From Turicibacter bilis (GTDB lineage Bacteria; Bacillota_I; Bacilli_A; MOL361; Turicibacteraceae): a stretch of 64,000 nt of DNA. Positions 41,583-50,504 of this stretch are shown here, one piece after another. The stretch covers positions 1,656,001-1,720,000 of the forward strand of contig NZ_CP071249.1 in NCBI RefSeq assembly GCF_024499055.1, read 5' to 3'. The notes beneath the pieces are model-generated. The model did not search any database. It was not told the DNA's origin and saw only the letters and a program-made list of their open reading frames with translations. A program made the position numbers and the translations under genes. Within the stretch, counting starts at the first letter, position 1; the number at the start of each line of letters is the position of its first letter.

Positions 41583-42629
41583 TTATTTTATTAAATAATA
41601 AAAATCATCTTCCGGTAATGCACCGCCTACTGTCTTCGGATCAAATTCATATAGTTTTTCTAAATAAAGTTCAATCTCTTCTTTTGCTTCTTCCGCTGTT
41701 TTAAACATTAAATTAGAATTTGGGGCTGATGCTGTAATGATGGGTTCTGGCATCTCAAGTCCTGTCTCAATTGCTTCTTTTGCCATCTCAGCTGGTGACT
41801 GATTCGCAAACTTAACGCTTGTTTCTACCTGTGCTAATAAAGGTTCAATGACCTCTGGATGATTTTCAATTAAATCTTTATGCACGAATAGACTCGCTTG
41901 TGGATAAGAAGTCACGCCATATAGCTCTCCCCATTGCTCTTGAAAATCAACAACAACGTTCACATTTTCTATTTTTGTTTTTAAAACAGATAATGAGGGC
42001 TCAGCAATCACAGCTACATCAATTTCTCCCGCTGCAAACATAGATTGAACATCAGAAACACTTGCTAAATATTCAACCTCGACAGAATCAAGTATTCCTT
42101 TTTCGTCTAAAATCGTCTGTAACACAATATCGGGCGTACTTCCTTGACCAAAGGCTGTAATTTTTCTTCCCGCTAAATCATCAAATGTTAACTCCTCATT
42201 ACTAATTAAATATAAATTCCCCCAAACTAAAGTCGCGACTAATTGATAAGGCAGCTCTTTTTGATAAAGTGTCGCCCCTAAATTTGTTGGTGCGACAATA
42301 ACCTGTGATGTCTCAGACGTGAAAGCTGCTACTAGCGGATCACTTCCTTGAACATATGGTTGCACGGTATAAGTAACATGATCGCCTAGCTGAGGTGTTG
42401 TCGCCACTAAATGAGCGAGTGCCATCGCTGTTGAGCCACTCGGCACTAACATATCAAATGATATAGGATCAAATTGAGGTGTTAATTTTATTTCCTCACC
42501 TGAATCATTTGTTTGATTTTGTTCAACGACTTCAGGTGTTGTAGTTGGTGGTGTTTTACTCTGCTGATCTTCATTCGCACACCCTACTAATCCTAATATA
42601 AAAATAAAAATCGCTAAAAATCTTTTCAT
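41583..42629 (-). CDS. ABC transporter solute-binding lipoprotein, SsuA/NrtA/THI5 type
   Basis: 348 residues. Lipobox LVGC places the acylated cysteine near residue 17, then a T/P/E/Q-rich linker (about 18-50). The two-lobed NMT1/THI5-like domain follows: VPSGSTAMALAHLVATTP, VIVAPTNLGATLYQ, GRKITAFGQGSTPDIVLQT and GEIDVAVIAEPSL. Such proteins bind sulfonates, nitrate, or thiamine precursors; the ligand here is not evident. A TATAAT at 42666-42661 on the minus strand gives a short leader. It probably works with the permease at 40348-41088, although a terminator and an RNA candidate separate them. Confidence 0.88.
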   Translation of the reverse strand: MKRFLAIFIFILGLVGCANEDQQSKTPPTTTPEVVEQNQTNDSGEEIKLTPQFDPISFDMLVPSGSTAMALAHLVATTPQLGDHVTYTVQPYVQGSDPLVAAFTSETSQVIVAPTNLGATLYQKELPYQLVATLVWGNLYLISNEELTFDDLAGRKITAFGQGSTPDIVLQTILDEKGILDSVEVEYLASVSDVQSMFAAGEIDVAVIAEPSLSVLKTKIENVNVVVDFQEQWGELYGVTSYPQASLFVHKDLIENHPEVIEPLLAQVETSVKFANQSPAEMAKEAIETGLEMPEPIITASAPNSNLMFKTAEEAKEEIELYLEKLYEFDPKTVGGALPEDDFYYLIK

Positions 42630-42666
42630 CTAAAATTCCTCCCTATGCATTCTGTCTAAGATTATA

Positions 42667-43405
42667 CCTAAGGAATACTTATTTTTCTTTAGGAATCATT
42701 AGTCACTTTTCGCACACATGATGCTAAACTTATCCAATCATGTAAGTAATTTAATAAAAATATCGAACCTTATCAAAAATTAAAAAATACCCCATGTAGC
42801 ATCTCGATAAAATTACCGTTATTTATGTAAAGTTTTTATCTCTATCTATCCTTTTGTCGGTTTATGTTAAAAACATCATAACCTCTATAGCTCTAGATAA
42901 ATAGATTTGTTATAATAGGAAAGTATTTTTTATATCATGGAAATAGGTGATTAGTTATCAGTGATTTCAATTGATTAATGTGGAAGTTTAACCTGATGTG
43001 ACTTGAAAAATTGATAACTACGAAAAGCATTCATTTTTACCTACCATAAAACATTAACTACTTCTATCATCAGTATGTACAAAGTATATTTAATGCAGTC
43101 ACTGGTTACTCTTCATCTATTTGTATATCAGGGAACAATCTACTTTGAAATTTATCAAAAGGTTATCTTCCTACTTCTAAAGCTAGCCACTACAATGGTT
43201 ACTCTGTTAAACGTCATCTTAATTGATAATGACTTCTTCCTTTCTCATGTTGATATCTCATGAGAAATCTTATGGAATCTTACATATCGAATAACACCTC
43301 ATCAGTGCAGTTATTAGTTGAAACTCTATTCTAATTGTTTATTTTACAAAAATCGATTTATAGTGGCCTATCATCTGAAATTATGAAACAGAAAGGAAAT
43401 ATATA
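42667..43405. other. Long non-coding leader region before the UbiA gene
   Basis: About 740 bp with no supported gene. An extended -10 (TGTTATAAT, 42909-42917) points toward the UbiA gene. An 8-bp perfect inverted repeat AGTTATCA (42953-42960)/TGATAACT (43012-43019) closes a 51-base loop. A nearer promoter, TTGTTT (43335-43340), 18 bp, TATAGT (43359-43364), lies about 40 bp before the start codon. A 62-codon hydrophobic frame at 43075-43263 has no ribosome binding site and was not accepted. Confidence 0.4.
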
Positions 43406-44335
43406 ATGAGAAATAAAAGCTTTTTCCAGCGCGCCTATACTGTCATGGAAATTCGTACAGGATTTGCAACTGGGCTTCCTGTTTTAAGTGGCGGATTATT
43501 TGGGGCGTACTTAGCTGGACACTTGAAACTAATTCCACTTCTCTTAATGTTTGTCACTGGATTTTGTCTAAATATCGTGGCAAATGTTTCAAATGAAATT
43601 CGTGCTTATCTAAAAAATGAAGAAAATGAGAATACTTTCACTCATCATGCTGGAAGTGAAGGACTCGTACGCGGTGATGCAACGTTCAAAGATAGTATCA
43701 TTGTCTTACTATTTTTCTTAGGAATCAGTGGATTGTCTGGAATTACCCTTGTTTTAATCACAAATAATTTTAATATTCTAGCGATTGGAATTTTAAGTGT
43801 CATTGCCGCTGTTTGCTACTCACTTGGGCCAAAACCTTATATTGTTTATCCAGTTGGTGAGCTTGTTTCAGGACTCTTTGTTGGAGCTATTAGCACCATC
43901 GTTTCAGCTTACTTACAAACAGATGTTCTTAACGCCCCGATTATTATCTATTCCATTATTCCAATGATTATGACCATCTTCTTAATGTCAACGAACAATA
44001 CTTCAGATTATGAAAAAGATAAAGGAACTCGCACGACTTTACCTCATGTCATTGGATTTAGAAATTCAATTAAAATCATTATCCCTGAAGCTTTAATCAT
44101 GATTGCCGCCTGGCTATCTCTTTACGCTATGGGGAGTATTACCCTCCTTATGCTTGTCACAGGTTTTTTAATTTTCTATTACTACGGATATGTCCGTTGG
44201 TATAAAGACTACTATCAAATTAAAGAACACTATCCGACAATGGAGCGTGACTGGGGACCACGTCCATTACTTTTAATTTACAGTTTCAATATCATCTTAG
44301 GTTTAGAATTCTTTGCTTACCTATTACTTCAATAA
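43406..44335 (+). CDS. UbiA-family prenyltransferase (MenA-like)
   Basis: 309 residues, eight to nine membrane segments. Family members attach a prenyl chain to an aromatic acceptor, as in menaquinone synthesis. The second aspartate-rich motif is intact (MSTNNTSDYEKDKGTRTTLP, about 191-210), followed by LPHVIGFRNS. The first, normally NxxxDxxxD, reads NVSNEIRAYLKNEEN here, with Glu/Asn replacing aspartates. It may therefore have altered substrate or metal use. AAAGGA lies about eight bases before the ATG. It is monocistronic with a good terminator and is the only plus-strand gene in this stretch. Confidence 0.82.
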   Translation: MRNKSFFQRAYTVMEIRTGFATGLPVLSGGLFGAYLAGHLKLIPLLLMFVTGFCLNIVANVSNEIRAYLKNEENENTFTHHAGSEGLVRGDATFKDSIIVLLFFLGISGLSGITLVLITNNFNILAIGILSVIAAVCYSLGPKPYIVYPVGELVSGLFVGAISTIVSAYLQTDVLNAPIIIYSIIPMIMTIFLMSTNNTSDYEKDKGTRTTLPHVIGFRNSIKIIIPEALIMIAAWLSLYAMGSITLLMLVTGFLIFYYYGYVRWYKDYYQIKEHYPTMERDWGPRPLLLIYSFNIILGLEFFAYLLLQ

Positions 44336-44363
44336 AAAACTATCGATCGATCATCAATTCATT

Positions 44364-44404
44364 AAAAATAAGGCTGTATCTTTTCGTGATACAGCCTTAT
44401 TTTG
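44364..44404 (+). terminator. Terminator of the UbiA gene
   Basis: ATAAGGCTGTATC (44368-44380) pairs with GATACAGCCTTAT (44388-44400) then TTTT. The arm GGCTGTATC is identical to part of the IS1182 left inverted repeat. Confidence 0.85.
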
Positions 44405-44503
44405 TTAGAAAGAATATGTTTTAGGAGCATTTGCTAAAACGTCAGCAATAACAGCTTTTGCTTCATCTAAATAAAATACTTCGAAGATACGATTATCCCC
44501 CAA
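44405..44503 (-). pseudogene. C-terminal remnant of a lost gene
   Basis: The minus strand is open for about 32 codons after an in-frame TGA (44506-44504) and reads DNRIFEVFYLDEAKAVIADV then LANAPKTYSF and a TAA stop. Composition and codon use are those of a real protein end, but there is no start or ribosome binding site. The parent family was not recognised. It abuts the UbiA terminator. Confidence 0.45.
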
Positions 44504-44586
44504 TCATTCAAGAAAATTCTAATCCTGAATAGTTACCTTAACTCTTTACACCAACTTAAGATAACTGTTTTTATTAATAAAAGCAT

Positions 44587-44616
44587 AAAAAAGGTCATCC
44601 TCCAATGACCTTTTTT
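44587..44616 (-). terminator. Terminator after rqcP
   Basis: GGTCAT (44593-44598) pairs with ATGACC (44605-44610), extended by A6/T6, about 30 bp after the rqcP stop. Confidence 0.75.
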
Positions 44617-44646
44617 AATTAATCATAGAGTATGACCTCATTTTGA

Positions 44647-44946
44647 TTATTCAAAAATTTCGATTCCTGTTACTTCATCTAAAGATGGGCGCTCGATACG
44701 CTCTTCTGAAATAATTTCATACATATAAGCCGCATCTTGTTTTTTCGTTGAATCTTTAATATCTGTTACACGGACTTTTAAAATTTTATTGCCATAGTAT
44801 AAAGTCAACTCATCACCAACTTTAACCGTTGAGCTTGATTTTGCGACTTTCCCATTAATCTCAATACGTCCTTTATCAGCCACTTCTTTTGCTAACGTAC
44901 GACGTTTCACTAAACGAGACACTTTTAAATATTTATCTAAACGCAT
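44647..44946 (-). CDS. rqcP: S4-domain ribosome quality control protein RqcP (YabO)
   Basis: 99 residues. An S4 RNA-binding domain: [26 protein letters not shown] (1-26), [22 protein letters not shown], then an acidic tail. In Bacillus subtilis RqcP (YabO) binds stalled 50S subunits with RqcH and promotes C-terminal alanine tailing. AAAGGAG precedes the ATG. It follows the yabN-type gene on the same strand after about 235 bp without recognisable coding, whereas in Bacillus the two are contiguous. Confidence 0.93.
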   Translation of the reverse strand: MRLDKYLKVSRLVKRRTLAKEVADKGRIEINGKVAKSSSTVKVGDELTLYYGNKILKVRVTDIKDSTKKQDAAYMYEIISEERIERPSLDEVTGIEIFE

Positions 44947-45181
44947 ATAAATCTCCTTTCAAACGTTGAATGCAGTTATCCACAATTTAAATTTCACGCT
45001 ACAACTCTAGTAAAAAAACGATAACCCCATTATTTAATACCTATTTTAACTCAAACCTTTTATAGACCGACTAGTTGAGGAAATGCACAAGTTTTTATTA
45101 TTTAATTTAAATTAAAGTTCAAACTCTGTACTATCCCATCAGTTGTAGATGCCTTCATTTTGTAAAAGATGGGGTCCAACC

Positions 45182-45832
45182 CTATTTCATAGGTGGAACA
45201 TAAATAGTTGTTAAATTATCCAATTTGAAGTTATGATCTAATTCATAAAGTTTAACCCATTTTAATTCGGCGATGTTACTTCCCGCTGCTTTAACGATAC
45301 AAACCTCATACTCATCATCATAAACTTCCATTAAATCTAACTTTAAATTTGATGCTGTTAATTGGTCGAATACTTGAGGAACAATTAAATGTTGTTTAGG
45401 AGCAATCGCTTCATAATCAAAGTCTAATGCATCCATCACTTGTAGCCCTTCAATTGGATCAATGGCAAGTGCAGCAAACATCGGATCTAAGAAACTTTGT
45501 CCTCCAATAATTACTGCCTCTGTTTCAGCCACTAAACGTTTCACTGCATATTCAGCCACACAAGGATGACCTGGTGTCGCATAAATTAAATCTCCTTTTT
45601 TGGCTTCTTCTTTAATGGTTTCAATAATTTCTTCATAAACAGCCTCAAATGTTTCATGCTTCATATAAACATCATCAAAGGCACGATACTCAATTTCATT
45701 TTCCTCTAAGAAATTAATCATTGGATGTTCTGCTGTTCTTAAAAATAATGGTAAGCCAGATTTTAATTTAGCTACTACGCCTAACGTTAACTGAGACTCA
45801 TCCCCAGCTCCAAGTCCTACAATGTAAATCAT
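45182..45832 (-). CDS. yabN: YabN-type tetrapyrrole methylase domain protein lacking MazG
   Basis: 216 residues covering only the N-terminal half of Bacillus YabN. The methylase fold starts MIYIVGLGAGDESQLTLGVVAKL, then LFLRTAEHPMINFL, DLIYATPGHPCVAEYAV (the GHP motif) and GGQSFLDPMFAALAIDPIEG. The MazG nucleotide pyrophosphohydrolase domain that follows in Bacillus is absent; the frame ends in YVPPMK and the next 235 bp encode nothing like it. Either the gene was shortened or MazG is encoded elsewhere. It lies between a SpoVB-like flippase and rqcP, as expected for yabN. Confidence 0.85.
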   Translation of the reverse strand: MIYIVGLGAGDESQLTLGVVAKLKSGLPLFLRTAEHPMINFLEENEIEYRAFDDVYMKHETFEAVYEEIIETIKEEAKKGDLIYATPGHPCVAEYAVKRLVAETEAVIIGGQSFLDPMFAALAIDPIEGLQVMDALDFDYEAIAPKQHLIVPQVFDQLTASNLKLDLMEVYDDEYEVCIVKAAGSNIAELKWVKLYELDHNFKLDNLTTIYVPPMK

Positions 45833-45899
45833 CTCATGATGCCCCTTCCTATCTTCAATCTTATTACTTATCTTGGTCAGAAATTGACCCTTTATTCAA

Positions 45900-47444
45900 T
45901 TACAATTCTGCTGGCTTTCTTTTGGTAGCTGTTTGCTTCTTAGCAGGTTTCTTTCGACGTTTGGCCCCTTTAGAAGCGACCTGTGAGGTCATTAAGAAAA
46001 TTCCCATAATCAGACTATAGACTAACACACCAGCTCCAACTTGAATTGCCAATGAAATAACATTATATACACGTACATCATCTAATCCAGATAAAATATT
46101 CGGAATCTGTGGTTCTAAATATGCTAATACTAGCCAAAGCCCAGCTGTTGAAAAGCTTACTTTTAATAAATTAAAGAATGACTTCTTATACATCATCTTT
46201 CTAAACTGACATAAATTTATCAGTGCCATCATTGCCAGTGAAGCAACTGATGCAATAGCTGTTCCACAAATACCTAAACTTTGAGTTAATGGTCCTGTCA
46301 ATACGACTTTAACTAGTACACCTCCCAAAACAGCTGCTAATAATTTCGAATATTGTTCTTCCTGCTGCATAATGGCTGTGCATAAGAAAATAAATGGATA
46401 AAATAAAACCTGTAATGTTAATAACTTCAATGCTCCAATCCCATTTGAATCTTTAAATAACGCAATATTTAGCTCATCTACGACACTAAACAACCCCACG
46501 CAAGCTGGGATTGATAATGCAATGACCATAAATAATGAAGCATTAAACACCTTTTTACGTTCCTTCGAATCTCTTACTCCTGCCATTTGTGGAACAGTTG
46601 ATGAGACAATCGCACTCGTAAAGACAGTCACTGTCTGAATAATTGGTAATCCTCGATCAAAACTCCCTTTAAGTGACATGGCTTCTAATGCAGGCACCCC
46701 ACTATTAACAAGTGAATTAAACACAAAGAAACTATCGATTAATTGGAAAATAATTAAGATTCCTGCACTTAAGAATAAATAAACACTTTTCTTAAAGAAA
46801 TGCGGGCGATGAGTCATCTTTAAATAAATCCTTGGACTATCGTCCAACTTTTTAATCATTAAATAAGCAATTGCAAGTAATGGACCAAAGAGCCCACCTA
46901 AATACGCAAAATAAGCTAACTTATAAACATTTTGTCCTTGAACCATCACTAAAGCAACAATAATCGCCATCACTCGGATCAGCTGCTCAATGGTTGAAGA
47001 ATAGCCCACAACATGAATCGTTTCTGCCCTCGTTTGAGCAACTCCTCGCCAATAAGAAATAGTAGGAATTAGTAAGAACGCTAAACCAACCATCCGAATC
47101 GGCCAACTCAATTGCATATCGCCCATCGTATAAGCAATCAAATGGCTACCTAGAAATAATCCTATAAATGACACAAGACCAAAAATCCATAATGAATTTT
47201 TAATATACCGCTTAATATCCTCACTATATTGATACGTTAATAATAATTCCGCAATAATCGTTGGTAATACCACTCCATTTAATGTCGTATAAATCCCGAT
47301 TAAAGGATAAACTTGTTGAAAAACGTATAATCCTTCATCACCTGAAATATTTTGATACGGCACTTTATACAGCAAACTTAATAGCTTAACAAAAAAAGCC
47401 GTGATTGTTAAAATCATCGTCCCTTTCATCCAACCCGATTTCAT
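45900..47444 (-). CDS. Polysaccharide/lipid flippase, SpoVB/YabM type (MOP superfamily)
   Basis: 514 residues with about 14 membrane segments. The N-terminus GTMILTITAFFVKLLSLLYKVPYQNISGDEGLYVFQQ is typical of SpoVB-like oligosaccharide flippases, here split as FFVKLLSLLYKVPYQ and ISGDEGLYVFQQVYPL. Relatives translocate lipid-linked wall precursors, in sporulation for the cortex. The C-terminal 20 residues are very basic (KGAKRRKKPAKKQTATKRK), unusual and possibly a membrane or polyanion contact. GGGAGG precedes the ATG. It is the first gene of the yabM-yabN-yabO order known from Bacillus. Confidence 0.9.
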   Translation of the reverse strand: MKSGWMKGTMILTITAFFVKLLSLLYKVPYQNISGDEGLYVFQQVYPLIGIYTTLNGVVLPTIIAELLLTYQYSEDIKRYIKNSLWIFGLVSFIGLFLGSHLIAYTMGDMQLSWPIRMVGLAFLLIPTISYWRGVAQTRAETIHVVGYSSTIEQLIRVMAIIVALVMVQGQNVYKLAYFAYLGGLFGPLLAIAYLMIKKLDDSPRIYLKMTHRPHFFKKSVYLFLSAGILIIFQLIDSFFVFNSLVNSGVPALEAMSLKGSFDRGLPIIQTVTVFTSAIVSSTVPQMAGVRDSKERKKVFNASLFMVIALSIPACVGLFSVVDELNIALFKDSNGIGALKLLTLQVLFYPFIFLCTAIMQQEEQYSKLLAAVLGGVLVKVVLTGPLTQSLGICGTAIASVASLAMMALINLCQFRKMMYKKSFFNLLKVSFSTAGLWLVLAYLEPQIPNILSGLDDVRVYNVISLAIQVGAGVLVYSLIMGIFLMTSQVASKGAKRRKKPAKKQTATKRKPAEL

Positions 47445-47680
47445 AACATCTAAGCCTCCCTAGCTTTCACTCTATTCAAATTAATATTATATCATCAAAA
47501 CAGGCAACAATAAAAAAAAGGTCAAATCATTTCATAAAAAAATCAAATTTTTTCATATAAAAGAAATAAATCCGTCCATTTTTCCTTTTGATAAAAAAGA
47601 TTAAAAAAGTTATAATAAAAAGGTTATACAAAAACATTTAACACAAACTATGTTTAGCTTTTTTATAGAGGTGATATCAC

Positions 47681-48919
47681 ATGAGAATGACAGGAGACAG
47701 TCCATTATGGACTAAAAACATCGAAGAAGGAACAACGTATCCTCCTCTATCACAAGACATTAAAACTGACATTGTTATCGTCGGTGGTGGAACAACAGGA
47801 GCGCTAACAGCTCATTATTTTATGAAACAAGGCCTAAACTGTGTCTTAGTTGAAAAAAATCAAATTGCACACCAATCAACTGCAGCTTCAACTGCCATTT
47901 TACAATATGAAATCGATTTAGGGTTAAATCGATTAATGTCGATGGTTGGTGAACAGAATGCACAACAGGCCTTTCTATTTGGTTATCAAGCAGTCATGGA
48001 AATGAGCCAAATCGTCAAAGAAATCAACAGTAACTGTGACTTTACCTTCAAACCATGCTTCCTTTATACACAAGATCCTCGTAAAGTAGACTATATGGCG
48101 GATGAATGTAAATCACGTCAGGCGATCGGAATTCATTGCGAACTGTTTACATCAGAAACACACCAAAATGAATTTAGCTTCAACTTCGAAGTAGGTGTCT
48201 ATTCACATTACGGAGCAGCCATCATTAACCCTGTTCAATTTACACGTGATTTAATTGATTACAATGTAAAAAAAGGACTGCAAGTGTTTGAAAATACAAA
48301 TATCGTTGACTATAACTTATCCTCACGTCAAAGTGTCTTAATAACAGAGCAAGAATTCACCATTACAGCTGATAAAGTGATTATCTGTACAGGATATGAT
48401 GCATTAGAATGGTTCAAACATGAAAAGCCATTCTATACACTTAGCCGCAGTTTTGCTGTTTTAACGAAACCTGTGGAAAACTTCCACGGATGGAAAGAAG
48501 CGTGTATCATTCGTGATGATCAAGACCCATACACTTATATTCGTCCAACCTTAAGTAACTCGATTATTATCGGTGGAGAAGATTTAGAAATCGATGACTT
48601 AGATGGTGAAGTAGCAAACATGGGAGATCGCCACCCATTAGCCTTACAACAATATCATCAATTACTACGTCGCGTGCGCCGTATGTTCCCGCAAATCGAA
48701 AATATTAAAACAGATTGCTGGTTCCACGGATTATTCGTCGATACAAAAGATGGACTTCCATTCATCGGGAAACACCCAGATTATCCAGGCGCTTACTTCA
48801 ACCTTGGATACGGATCAAATGGGATGCTTTACTCTTTAATCGGAGCTAAATTAATTTCTCAAGACGTAGCTGGGAAAAATCCAAAAGAACTAGAAATCTT
48901 CAAATTCAATCGTTATTAA
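47681..48919 (+). CDS. FAD-dependent oxidoreductase (DAO family)
   Basis: 412 residues. The FAD-binding Rossmann motif DIVIVGGGTTGALTAHYF is at about 31-48, followed by VLVEKNQIAHQSTAASTA. The C-terminal GRH-like part reads DGLPFIGKHPDYPGAYFNLGYGSNGM. It resembles glycine oxidase and D-amino-acid oxidase relatives; no Rieske domain is attached. The substrate is unknown. GAGGTG lies about seven bases before the ATG. It is a single gene with a strong terminator. Confidence 0.9.
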   Translation: MRMTGDSPLWTKNIEEGTTYPPLSQDIKTDIVIVGGGTTGALTAHYFMKQGLNCVLVEKNQIAHQSTAASTAILQYEIDLGLNRLMSMVGEQNAQQAFLFGYQAVMEMSQIVKEINSNCDFTFKPCFLYTQDPRKVDYMADECKSRQAIGIHCELFTSETHQNEFSFNFEVGVYSHYGAAIINPVQFTRDLIDYNVKKGLQVFENTNIVDYNLSSRQSVLITEQEFTITADKVIICTGYDALEWFKHEKPFYTLSRSFAVLTKPVENFHGWKEACIIRDDQDPYTYIRPTLSNSIIIGGEDLEIDDLDGEVANMGDRHPLALQQYHQLLRRVRRMFPQIENIKTDCWFHGLFVDTKDGLPFIGKHPDYPGAYFNLGYGSNGMLYSLIGAKLISQDVAGKNPKELEIFKFNRY

Positions 48920-48949
48920 AAAAGAGCGGAATAGTCCGCTCTTTTTTTC
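48918..48949 (+). terminator. Terminator of the FAD oxidoreductase gene
   Basis: AGAGCGGA-ATAG-TCCGCTCT flanked by A and T runs, directly after the stop codon. Confidence 0.85.
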
Positions 48950-49014
48950 ATACTCCTAGCTTTCTCATCATAAACTTTCAAGACTAGAGCTTTATGAGAA
49001 GGGAGGAAGTCATC

Positions 49015-49500
49015 TTGGCGTGTCCAAACTATCATCATAATCAAAGCGATTCTAATCCAAACTGTCCACAATCAGCGCCTAAACAAAAGGACGATGCTAC
49101 CTCTAAAAAAAGCATCGCCTATAAAAGATTCTTTCGAAGTTTTTCTTTCATCACGATAGGGATTGTTCTTCTAGGTATTATCTACATCTTTATTTATTTT
49201 GTGTTCTCTTCACCAGAAATTACTTTCGTTAAGAATCAAGTCATTGAATGTTATGAAAAACAAAGCATCGGAGAAGCCCTGGATGAGTTTTTCTATCATC
49301 CAACTTGGGAGCTAATTGAAGAAAATACAGTCAAATTTAACGGTGAAGCGTATTTTGGAGAGGATGAAGCACTGTTTACGATTCAATTTAAAGTTGATTT
49401 AGAAACTGAACAGTTTGATATTACTTCCTACTCTATCAATGGTGAATCCCAAACATTTGATCAATTCATTCAATTATTAGATACTATTTATGAAAAATAG
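49015..49500 (+). CDS. Membrane protein with degenerate N-terminal zinc ribbon
   Basis: About 161 residues. A TTG start at 49015 follows GGGAGG at good distance and gives MACPNYHHNQSDSNPNCPQ, which looks like a zinc ribbon (CPNCGH...CPNCG) that has lost cysteines. One membrane segment (FITIGIVLLGIIYIFIYFVF, about 48-67) leads to an acidic extracellular domain of about 90 residues. Similar architectures (cytoplasmic zinc ribbon, one helix, outer domain) occur widely in low-GC bacteria without a defined role. Confidence 0.65.
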   Translation: MACPNYHHNQSDSNPNCPQSAPKQKDDATSKKSIAYKRFFRSFSFITIGIVLLGIIYIFIYFVFSSPEITFVKNQVIECYEKQSIGEALDEFFYHPTWELIEENTVKFNGEAYFGEDEALFTIQFKVDLETEQFDITSYSINGESQTFDQFIQLLDTIYEK

Positions 49501-49788
49501 ATATTTAACAAAAGCACTTCTATTCCTTTGAACCTATGAAAATAGAAACAAAAGAATCGATTAATCGGATTGACACGAAACTAGTGCACTTTCTAACTCT
49601 AGAAACAATATCTTATCCCCAAAAGAGCATAATCATGCAGTGAAAAAAAGAAACATCAATCAAAACCTAATATTTATCGCTAGGTTTATTTATTGAATCC
49701 ATCATTATTTCAAAAATAGCCAAAAGGATAATTGATCGTCCTAACAAAAACAACTACCTTTTCATCACTAAAAAGACTAAATCTAATA
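49501..49788. other. Intergenic region without a supported gene
   Basis: About 290 bp. It holds one weak terminator-like hairpin (AAACCTA/TAGGTTT near 49668-49690 followed by ATTTATT), probably for the preceding gene. Nothing else was seen. Confidence 0.4.
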
Positions 49789-49813
49789 GAAAAAGGGACG
49801 AGGTCCCTTTTTT
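49789..49813 (+). terminator. Intrinsic terminator upstream of the GNAT gene
   Basis: AAAAGGGAC-GAG-GTCCCTTTTTT, a compact hairpin with T6. Confidence 0.75.
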
Positions 49814-49859
49814 CATGTTATCATAACATTAACTCAACGACGAAGGAGACATAGCCCTG

Positions 49860-50453
49860 ATGAAACTAGAAACCGAAAACTTAATTCTTTATCCACTGAC
49901 TAAATCACTCATTCAACAAATTTTAAATGATGAAGTGATGGACTACTCAACAAAAGAATGGCTAACAGAAGATAACCGTACACTTTTAACGTGGATGTAC
50001 GAAGAACTTTACGCCTTCATCCCACCAAAAATGGGCTTCACTTCATGGATTTTCATTGAAAAATCAACTAACCAAGTCATTGGTGATGGTGGATATAAAG
50101 GAAATCCTGATTCACGTGGTGAAATTGAAATTGGATATGAAATCATCGAATCTAAACGTCAAAAAGGCTACGCGACAGAGGCCATCGAAGCCCTTCTAGA
50201 GTGGACTCTGACTCAAGATGAAGTCAAATCAATTATTGCTAAATGCCACTACAAAAACATCCCTTCCCAAAGCTTACTTGATAAACTTGGTTTCAAATTA
50301 ATTGGTGAAGAGGATGAAATGGACCTTTATCAAATTAAATTAGAAGAAAATTCATTTTTAAGTATTAGTAAATACGTTATGACAGGAATAATTACTGCAT
50401 GTATAATTATTCCAATCGCTAAAGTAGTCAAACATATCAAAAAATCGAAATAA
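49860..50453 (+). CDS. GNAT acetyltransferase with C-terminal membrane anchor
   Basis: 197 residues. A RimJ/RimL-like acetyltransferase domain (about 1-160): MKLETENLILYPLTKS, FIEKSTNQVIGDGGYKGNPD, the acetyl-CoA loop ESKRQKGYATEAIEALLEW and NIPSQSLLDKLGFKLIGEED. A C-terminal extension of about 30 residues adds one membrane helix (YVMTGIITACIIIPIAKVV) and a lysine-rich end. Tail anchoring is rare in this family and would place the enzyme at the membrane. An AAGGAG lies about 11 bases before the ATG, slightly far. Confidence 0.85.
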   Translation: MKLETENLILYPLTKSLIQQILNDEVMDYSTKEWLTEDNRTLLTWMYEELYAFIPPKMGFTSWIFIEKSTNQVIGDGGYKGNPDSRGEIEIGYEIIESKRQKGYATEAIEALLEWTLTQDEVKSIIAKCHYKNIPSQSLLDKLGFKLIGEEDEMDLYQIKLEENSFLSISKYVMTGIITACIIIPIAKVVKHIKKSK

Positions 50454-50463
50454 TCAACTGCAT

Positions 50464-50502
50464 TAAAAAACCACTCGACTACTAACGTACGAGTGGTTTT
50501 AT
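50464..50502. terminator. Bidirectional terminator between GNAT and dipeptidase genes
   Basis: AAACCACTCG pairs with CGAGTGGTTT around a 13-base loop, with A and T flanks. Confidence 0.8.
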
Positions 50503-50504
50503 TT

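Noticed and set aside
43075..43263. 62-codon hydrophobic frame in the UbiA leader
   Set aside because: No ribosome binding site and no matching promoter-terminator unit; AT-rich intergenic DNA often yields such frames.
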